Made by a program: the position numbers and the translations under genes
Origin: Pseudomonas sp. R5(2019)
Lineage (GTDB): Bacteria > Pseudomonadota > Gammaproteobacteria > Pseudomonadales > Pseudomonadaceae
Direction of reading: 5' to 3'
Assembly (NCBI RefSeq): GCF_009905435.1
Contig: NZ_JAAAMT010000010.1
Span: 83,960-147,959 of the forward strand
DNA length: 64,000 bases
Part shown: positions 59,388-64,000 of the stretch, one piece after another
How the letters are laid out: the number at the start of each line of letters is the position of its first letter
Numbering within the stretch: the first letter of the stretch is position 1
The notes under the pieces: generated by a model
What the model was told of the DNA's origin: nothing
Database searches by the model: none
The model's input: only the letters and a program-made list of their open reading frames with translations

Positions 59388-60796
59388 TGCTGGGCCGCCA
59401 GCGCGGTGCCTGGAATGCTCAGGTTCTGCCCGACCTTCAGTTCATCGGTTTTCAGCTCGTTGGCGTTGCGCAGGGCCGCAATCGGCACTTCGTAGCGCAC
59501 TGCCAGCATGGCCAGGGTTTCGCCGGGGCGTACGGTATGGTCGCGCGGCCCCTGGGCGATCTTGCCCGAGTCACGCAGCCAGGCAATGTAGGTGCCCGGT
59601 GGCGGGTTCTGCTGGAAGAACTGGCGCACGCCGCTGTGAATCGAGCGAGCCAACGCCTGTTGATGGCTGGTGGTTTGCAGCTTGGAGGCTTCGTTGGCGT
59701 TGGAGATAAAACCGGTTTCGACCAGGATCGACGGGATATCCGGCGACTTCAGCACCATGAAGCCTGCCTGCTCGACCCGGCGCTTGTGCAGTGGCGTGAC
59801 CCGGCTGATGTTGTTCAGCACTTTCTGGCCGACGTTAAGGCTGGAGGTCAGCGACGCAGTCATCGACAGGTCAAGCAAGACGCCCGCCAGCATACGATCC
59901 TTATCATCAAGGCTGACGTTGCCGGCGCCTCCGATCAGATCGGAACGGTTTTCGCTGTCGGCCAGCCAGCGAGCTGTTTCCGACGTGGCGCCACGCTCGG
60001 ACAAGGCGAACACCGAAGCACCGAAGGCGGCCGTTGAAGGCGCCGCGTCGGCGTGAATGGAGATAAACAGGTCGGCGCCTTTCTTGCGGGCGATTTCAGT
60101 TCGCTTACGCAATGGAATGAAGTAGTCGCCGGTGCGGGTCAACTCGGCGCGGAAGCCTTTATCGGTGTTGATCTGGCGTTGCAGTTCCTTGGCGATCGAC
60201 AGCACCACGTCTTTCTCGTGCTGGCCACGCGAGCTGGACGCACCCGGATCTTCGCCGCCATGACCGGCATCGATGGCAATGACGATGTCGCGCTTGCCGT
60301 TGGGCACCGGGGTGAGCTTGATCGCGGGCTGCGCAGGCGTCACCGGCACGGCAGGCGCGGTCGCAACGGCAGGCGTTGGCGGAGCAGGCGCGGCATCGGC
60401 TTCCTGGTCGAACAGATCGACGACCAGGCGATTGCCGTACTGCTGGTTCGGCGCCAGGGTGAAGCTTTTGGGCGTGACCGATTTGGTCAGGTCAATGACC
60501 ACCCGCAGGTCAGTTGGCGTGCGCTGGGCAGAGCGCATGCTGGTGATCGGAGTGTTGGAGGTCGACACCTGCAACGGTGCCGCCAGTGTCGCGCCGTTGA
60601 TATCGATGACCAGCCGGTCCGGCGAGGTCAAGGTAAAAACACTGTGTTGCACAGGACCCGACAGGTCAAAGACCAGGCGAGTGTTATCCGGAGCTCGCCA
60701 CAAGCGTACGCTTTTGACTTGCGTGACGGCCAAAGCGTCCACGGTTACGGCCGTCAGCAGTAATCCAACGACAGCAACCAGTGCGCGAATGCGCAT
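59384..60796 (-). CDS. amiB: N-acetylmuramoyl-L-alanine amidase AmiB
   Basis: Periplasmic septal peptidoglycan amidase, 470 aa from ATG 60796, which has GGGGA 6 bp upstream. A signal peptide ([20 protein letters not shown]) is followed by an AMIN domain (about 25-125), then a Pro/Ala linker and the Amidase_3 zinc domain ([20 protein letters not shown] with His/Glu ligands, SIHADA, and [14 protein letters not shown]). It ends in a LysM-type domain ([20 protein letters not shown]). This is the AmiB layout. It lies between tsaE and mutL. Confidence 0.95.
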   Translation of the reverse strand: MRIRALVAVVGLLLTAVTVDALAVTQVKSVRLWRAPDNTRLVFDLSGPVQHSVFTLTSPDRLVIDINGATLAAPLQVSTSNTPITSMRSAQRTPTDLRVVIDLTKSVTPKSFTLAPNQQYGNRLVVDLFDQEADAAPAPPTPAVATAPAVPVTPAQPAIKLTPVPNGKRDIVIAIDAGHGGEDPGASSSRGQHEKDVVLSIAKELQRQINTDKGFRAELTRTGDYFIPLRKRTEIARKKGADLFISIHADAAPSTAAFGASVFALSERGATSETARWLADSENRSDLIGGAGNVSLDDKDRMLAGVLLDLSMTASLTSSLNVGQKVLNNISRVTPLHKRRVEQAGFMVLKSPDIPSILVETGFISNANEASKLQTTSHQQALARSIHSGVRQFFQQNPPPGTYIAWLRDSGKIAQGPRDHTVRPGETLAMLAVRYEVPIAALRNANELKTDELKVGQNLSIPGTALAAQQ

Positions 60797-60812
60797 ACCA
60801 ATCCCCATTAAG

Positions 60813-61283
60813 TTATTTGAATTCCAATGCCAGAACGGCACACCAAGACTCGCCACGCGACCCCAATGGCGACAAGCTCAGCGAACGCCCGCCTGCATGG
60901 GGGCGTATGGTAATGGTCAGGTCGGGCTTTGGCAAAAAGCCCTCACCCTTGCCAGGCCACTCGATCAGGCATAAGGGGTCCCCGTCGAAGTAGTCACGGA
61001 TGCCCATATATTCCAGCTCCTCGGGGTCGAGCAGCCGGTACAGATCAAAGTGGAATGCCCGCACATCACCGACTTCGTAGGGCTCGACCAGGGTAAAGGT
61101 CGGGCTTTTGACTGCTCCGGTATGCCCCAGGCCACGGATAATCCCTCGCGAAAGCGTGGTTTTACCGGCCCCCAGGTCCCCTTCGAGGAAAATCAAGCCA
61201 TTCCCCCGAGTGACCTCGGCAATGCGTTTTCCCAATTCGTGCATGGCGTGTTCATCGGCCAGGAACAGGGTTACTTCTGACAC
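60813..61283 (-). CDS. tsaE: tRNA threonylcarbamoyladenosine biosynthesis ATPase TsaE
   Basis: Required for the t6A37 tRNA modification with TsaB/TsaD, 156 aa. P-loop EGDLGAGKTTLSRGIIRGLG and the family sequence KSPTFTLVEPY, FHFDLYRLLDPEELEYMGI. The GTG start (61283) overlaps the end of nnr by 13 bp. Confidence 0.96.
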   Translation of the reverse strand: MSEVTLFLADEHAMHELGKRIAEVTRGNGLIFLEGDLGAGKTTLSRGIIRGLGHTGAVKSPTFTLVEPYEVGDVRAFHFDLYRLLDPEELEYMGIRDYFDGDPLCLIEWPGKGEGFLPKPDLTITIRPHAGGRSLSLSPLGSRGESWCAVLALEFK

Positions 61284-62770
61284 GGTGTGTGCTCCTCAAG
61301 CAACTGACGAATGGTGGGGACAAGATCGCTGGCAGCCAGCCCACGCCCCCGCTCCCCTTGAATCTCTCCGGCACAGGCATGCAGCCAGGCACCCAGGCAG
61401 GCGGCGTCCCAGGCTGACAAGCCCTGAGCGAGCAAAGCCCCCAGCAGACCGGCCAGCACGTCCCCAAGACCTGCCGTGGCCATCGCCGGGTGGACGCGAT
61501 CACACAACGCCAGGCGCCCGTCCGGGGCGGCGATCAAGGTGCCGGCGCCCTTGAGCAAACAAATCGTTTCAAATTGATGCGCCAGTGCTCGCGCGCTGCC
61601 TGCCCGATCCGCCTGAACCTGCGCCGTGCTGATTCCCAGCAAGCGTGCCGCTTCCCCCGGGTGCGGCGTGATCACGCTGCCTGCCGGCAGGCGCACGGTT
61701 CCTGTGGCCAGCAAATTAAGCGCATCGGCATCCCAGACTTGCGGCTTTGGCGTGCCGGCAGCCGCCGAAAGCAGGCTGCGCGACCAGCCGGTCTGCCCCA
61801 GGCCGGGCCCAACGACCAGCACCGAGGCGGCTTCGGTCAGCGCCATCAACTGATTGGCAGAGCTGACACCCGACGTCATCACCTCCGGGATACGGACCAG
61901 CGCCGCGGAAAGATGTTCGACACGGGTCGCCAACGACACCATGCCGGCACCGCTACGCAAGGCGCTTTCGGCGCTCAGCAGCGCTGCACCGCCCATGCCG
62001 CTGTCGCCGCCGATGACCAGTACACGGCCAAACTGGCCTTTATGGGCCGTGGGCTTGCGTGCGTGCAGTCGCGGAAGATTGACGATGTCCAGGCGTGTGG
62101 CGACAGGGGGCATCTGAGCCACGATGACCGGATCGGCCTGCAGGTCATCGAACACCAGTTGGCCCACACAATCTGGCCCCTGGGCGGTGAACAGGCCGAG
62201 CTTGAGGCCGATGTAGCTGACGGTCAGGTCAGCCTGTACCGCGCAACCCAGCACGCGCCCGGTGTCGGCACACAGGCCCGAGGGGATATCGACACTGACC
62301 ACCGGCAAGCCGCTCTGGTTGATCGCTTCGATCGCATAGACGTACGGACCGCGTACATCACCGCTCAAGCCGGTACCCAGCAAGGCATCGACCACTATGC
62401 CTTCAAGGCTGCGGTGGTTGGCCCAAGGCCAGATCGCCACGCCACAGGCACGAGCCTGGGCGCAGGCTTGCGCGGCGTCACCGACCAGCGAGGCGGGATC
62501 CGCCACCGCCAGTATTTCCACCTGCCAACCGGCACGTTCAGCCAGTTCAGCCACCAGATAACCGTCACCGGCGTTATTGCCCCGCCCCGCCAACACCGTC
62601 AACACCCGCTCCTGCGGCCACTGCCGACGCACGGCGCGCCAGGTGGCGTGGGCGGCGCGTTGCATCAGCTCAAACCCCGGCGTTCCGGCGGCGATCAGCC
62701 GGGCATCCAGATCACGAACCTGGGCGGCGGTATACAGAGCGTCGGGTAAACAGGGGGTAGAGGGCAGCAT
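61271..62770 (-). CDS. nnr: Bifunctional NAD(P)HX repair enzyme Nnr
   Basis: Repairs hydrated NAD(P)H, 499 aa from ATG 62770. The N-terminal epimerase domain (LYTAAQVRDLDARLIAAGTP; GRGNNAGDGYLVAELAERAG) and the C-terminal dehydratase domain (KGQFGRVLVIGGDSGMGGAA; VITPHPGEAARLLG; MATAGLGDVLAGLLGAL) are joined as in E. coli YjeF. It is the first gene of the nnr-tsaE-amiB-mutL run, divergent from queG with 66 bp between starts. Confidence 0.96.
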   Translation of the reverse strand: MLPSTPCLPDALYTAAQVRDLDARLIAAGTPGFELMQRAAHATWRAVRRQWPQERVLTVLAGRGNNAGDGYLVAELAERAGWQVEILAVADPASLVGDAAQACAQARACGVAIWPWANHRSLEGIVVDALLGTGLSGDVRGPYVYAIEAINQSGLPVVSVDIPSGLCADTGRVLGCAVQADLTVSYIGLKLGLFTAQGPDCVGQLVFDDLQADPVIVAQMPPVATRLDIVNLPRLHARKPTAHKGQFGRVLVIGGDSGMGGAALLSAESALRSGAGMVSLATRVEHLSAALVRIPEVMTSGVSSANQLMALTEAASVLVVGPGLGQTGWSRSLLSAAAGTPKPQVWDADALNLLATGTVRLPAGSVITPHPGEAARLLGISTAQVQADRAGSARALAHQFETICLLKGAGTLIAAPDGRLALCDRVHPAMATAGLGDVLAGLLGALLAQGLSAWDAACLGAWLHACAGEIQGERGRGLAASDLVPTIRQLLEEHTPCQK

Positions 62771-62836
62771 AAGTCCACTATGGAGGGCGATGTCTGGCAG
62801 AATTATACGCACCTCAGCTCCGGTTTCCTTCTTCGC

Positions 62837-63901
62837 ATGCCTGCTCTCACCGCCGACCTCCCCGCCCTGGCCCAGTCAATCAAGGATTGGGGCCGCGAAC
62901 TGGGCTTCCAACAAGTTGGCATTGCCGGCCTGGACATCGGCGAGCACGAAAAACACCTGGAGCGCTGGCTGGCCGCCGGTTACCACGGCGAGATGGAATA
63001 CATGGGCGCCCATGGCAGCAAACGCTCGCACCCCGAGGAGCTGGTACCCGGTACTTTGCGCGTGGTTTCGCTGCGCATGGACTACCTGCCCGGCGACACC
63101 GAAATGGCCCAGCGCCTGGCCCAGCCGGAAAAGGCCTACATTTCCCGCTATGCACTGGGGCGCGACTACCACAAGCTGATCCGCAAGCGCGTGCAGCAAC
63201 TGGCCGAGCGTATTCAACAGGCGATCGGCCCGTTTGGCTACCGCGCCTTCGTCGACAGCGCCCCGGTGCTGGAAAAGGCCATCGCCGAACAGGCCGGGCT
63301 GGGCTGGATCGGCAAGAACACGCTGGTGCTGAACCGCAAGGCCGGCAGTTACTTCTTCCTCAGCGAACTGTTTGTCGATTTGCCGTTGCCGGTCGACGCT
63401 CCACACACGACCGAGCATTGCGGTCGTTGCAGCGCCTGCCTGGACATCTGCCCGACCAATGCCTTTGTCGGCCCTTATGTGCTGGACGCTCGTCGCTGCA
63501 TTTCCTACCTGACGATCGAGCTGAAAAACGCCATCCCCGAAGAGCTGCGGCCGCTGATCGGCAACCGCGTGTTCGGTTGCGATGATTGCCAGATCGTTTG
63601 CCCGTGGAACCGCTTTGCCCGCCCTTCCGGCGAGAGCGATTTCAAGCCACGGCACAACCTCGACAATGCGCAACTGGCAGCATTGTTCTTGTGGGATGAG
63701 GAGACGTTTTTGAGCAGTACCGAAGGCTCGCCGTTGCGGCGGGCGGGGTATGAGCGCTGGTTGCGGAACCTGGCGGTGGGGCTGGGGAATGCGCCGTCGA
63801 CGATTGCGGTGATAGAGGCGTTGAAGGCGCGCCGGGATTACCCGTCAGAGCTGGTGCGCGAGCATGTGGAATGGGCGTTGCGTCGGCATGGTGTGGATTG
63901 A
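62837..63901 (+). CDS. queG: Epoxyqueuosine reductase QueG
   Basis: Cobalamin- and Fe-S-dependent enzyme that performs the last step of queuosine synthesis in tRNA, 354 aa from ATG 62837. Catalytic AVDSAPVLEKAIA-type segment (VDSAPVLEKAIAEQAGLGWI), and two [4Fe-4S] motifs: CGRCSACLDICPTNAF and CDDCQIVCPWNRFA. The N-terminal 18 or so in-frame codons upstream are not needed. It ends 24 bp before a REPIN. Confidence 0.96.
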   Translation: MPALTADLPALAQSIKDWGRELGFQQVGIAGLDIGEHEKHLERWLAAGYHGEMEYMGAHGSKRSHPEELVPGTLRVVSLRMDYLPGDTEMAQRLAQPEKAYISRYALGRDYHKLIRKRVQQLAERIQQAIGPFGYRAFVDSAPVLEKAIAEQAGLGWIGKNTLVLNRKAGSYFFLSELFVDLPLPVDAPHTTEHCGRCSACLDICPTNAFVGPYVLDARRCISYLTIELKNAIPEELRPLIGNRVFGCDDCQIVCPWNRFARPSGESDFKPRHNLDNAQLAALFLWDEETFLSSTEGSPLRRAGYERWLRNLAVGLGNAPSTIAVIEALKARRDYPSELVREHVEWALRRHGVD

Positions 63902-63925
63902 ATCTACGATTTTGGGGCCGCTTCG

Positions 63926-64000
63926 CGCCCCATCGCGGCCAGGTCCGCTCCTACACGAACCGCGCGGACTTGTAGGAGCGGACCTGGCCGCGATGGGGCG
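63926..64000. repeat. 30-bp perfect inverted REP pair at the window edge
   Basis: The 30-bp arms 63926-63955 and 63971-64000 are exact inverted copies (heads CGCCCCATCGCGG... and ...CCGCGATGGGGCG), separated by 15 bp. The heads point inward, opposite to the copies at 5940, 10733 and 19159. The right end is cut by the window, so more of the element may follow. Confidence 0.88.

Overview
The window is a chromosomal segment of a fluorescent Pseudomonas (P. fluorescens/putida type). The basis is high GC, urtBCDE-ureDABC, a DesT-type regulator next to ureEFG, pncB-nadE-azu, the rpsF-rpsR-rplI-dnaB and miaA-hfq-hflX-hflKC-hisZ-purA blocks, and many pseudomonad REP/REPIN palindromes (GTAGGAGC and GTGGGAGC types). 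From memory, gene order follows a compressed version of the P. aeruginosa PAO1 region from about PA4861 to PA4950.

Layout. 1-7.9 kb: urea uptake (urtB partial, urtC, urtD, urtE) and urease structural genes (ureD, ureA, two acetyltransferases, ureB, a MITE-like palindromic element, ureC). 8-10.7 kb: chaperone genes cbpM-cbpA, with a near-consensus heat-shock promoter, divergent from a YegD-type Hsp70. 10.8-15.4 kb: accessory genes (AI-2E family permease, a mini PsiF protein, a leaderless lipase paralogue, OsmE lipoprotein, an AsmA pseudogene, a secreted repeat protein, a DesT-like regulator). 15.3-19.1 kb: urease accessory genes ureEFG and hupE behind a sigma-54 promoter, then an AGE-family isomerase. 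19.3-25.9 kb: an SDR gene, a 700-bp gene-free DnaA-box cluster, and a branched-chain amino-acid ABC operon (livKHMGF) with a consensus-matching sigma-54 promoter. 26.3-28.9 kb: NAD salvage (pncB, nadE) and azurin. 29.2-35.9 kb: a transglutaminase / permuted ATP-grasp-alpha-E / transglutaminase-DUF2126 cassette of unknown product. 36.4-46.1 kb: YgiQ radical SAM enzyme, replicative helicase, ribosomal proteins, rlmB and rnr. 46.3-49.6 kb: duplicated tRNA-Leu(CAG), an iron ABC transporter lacking its ATPase, and a small possible chemoreceptor remnant. 49.9-63.9 kb: purA, hisZ, hflC, hflK, hflX, hfq, miaA, mutL, amiB, tsaE and nnr, with queG divergent.

How it fits together: urea import, urease, its nickel chaperones and amino-acid uptake form a nitrogen-scavenging theme. 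Sigma-54 promoters upstream of ureE and livK, with NtrC-like sites, suggest nitrogen control. The rest is mainly housekeeping translation, repair, cell-wall and cofactor metabolism.

Most notable: (1) two IS4-like non-autonomous elements with matching terminal repeats but different REPIN cores. One sits in the arm of another REPIN with an exact 10-bp target duplication, and an intact paralogous site is present elsewhere in the window. (2) A cluster of about ten DnaA-box-like motifs in a gene-free region far from any recognisable oriC gene. (3) The peptide-ligase/transglutaminase cassette. (4) Several decayed or very small genes: the AsmA remnant, the 50-aa membrane-anchor/tail ORF, and the 56-aa PsiF.
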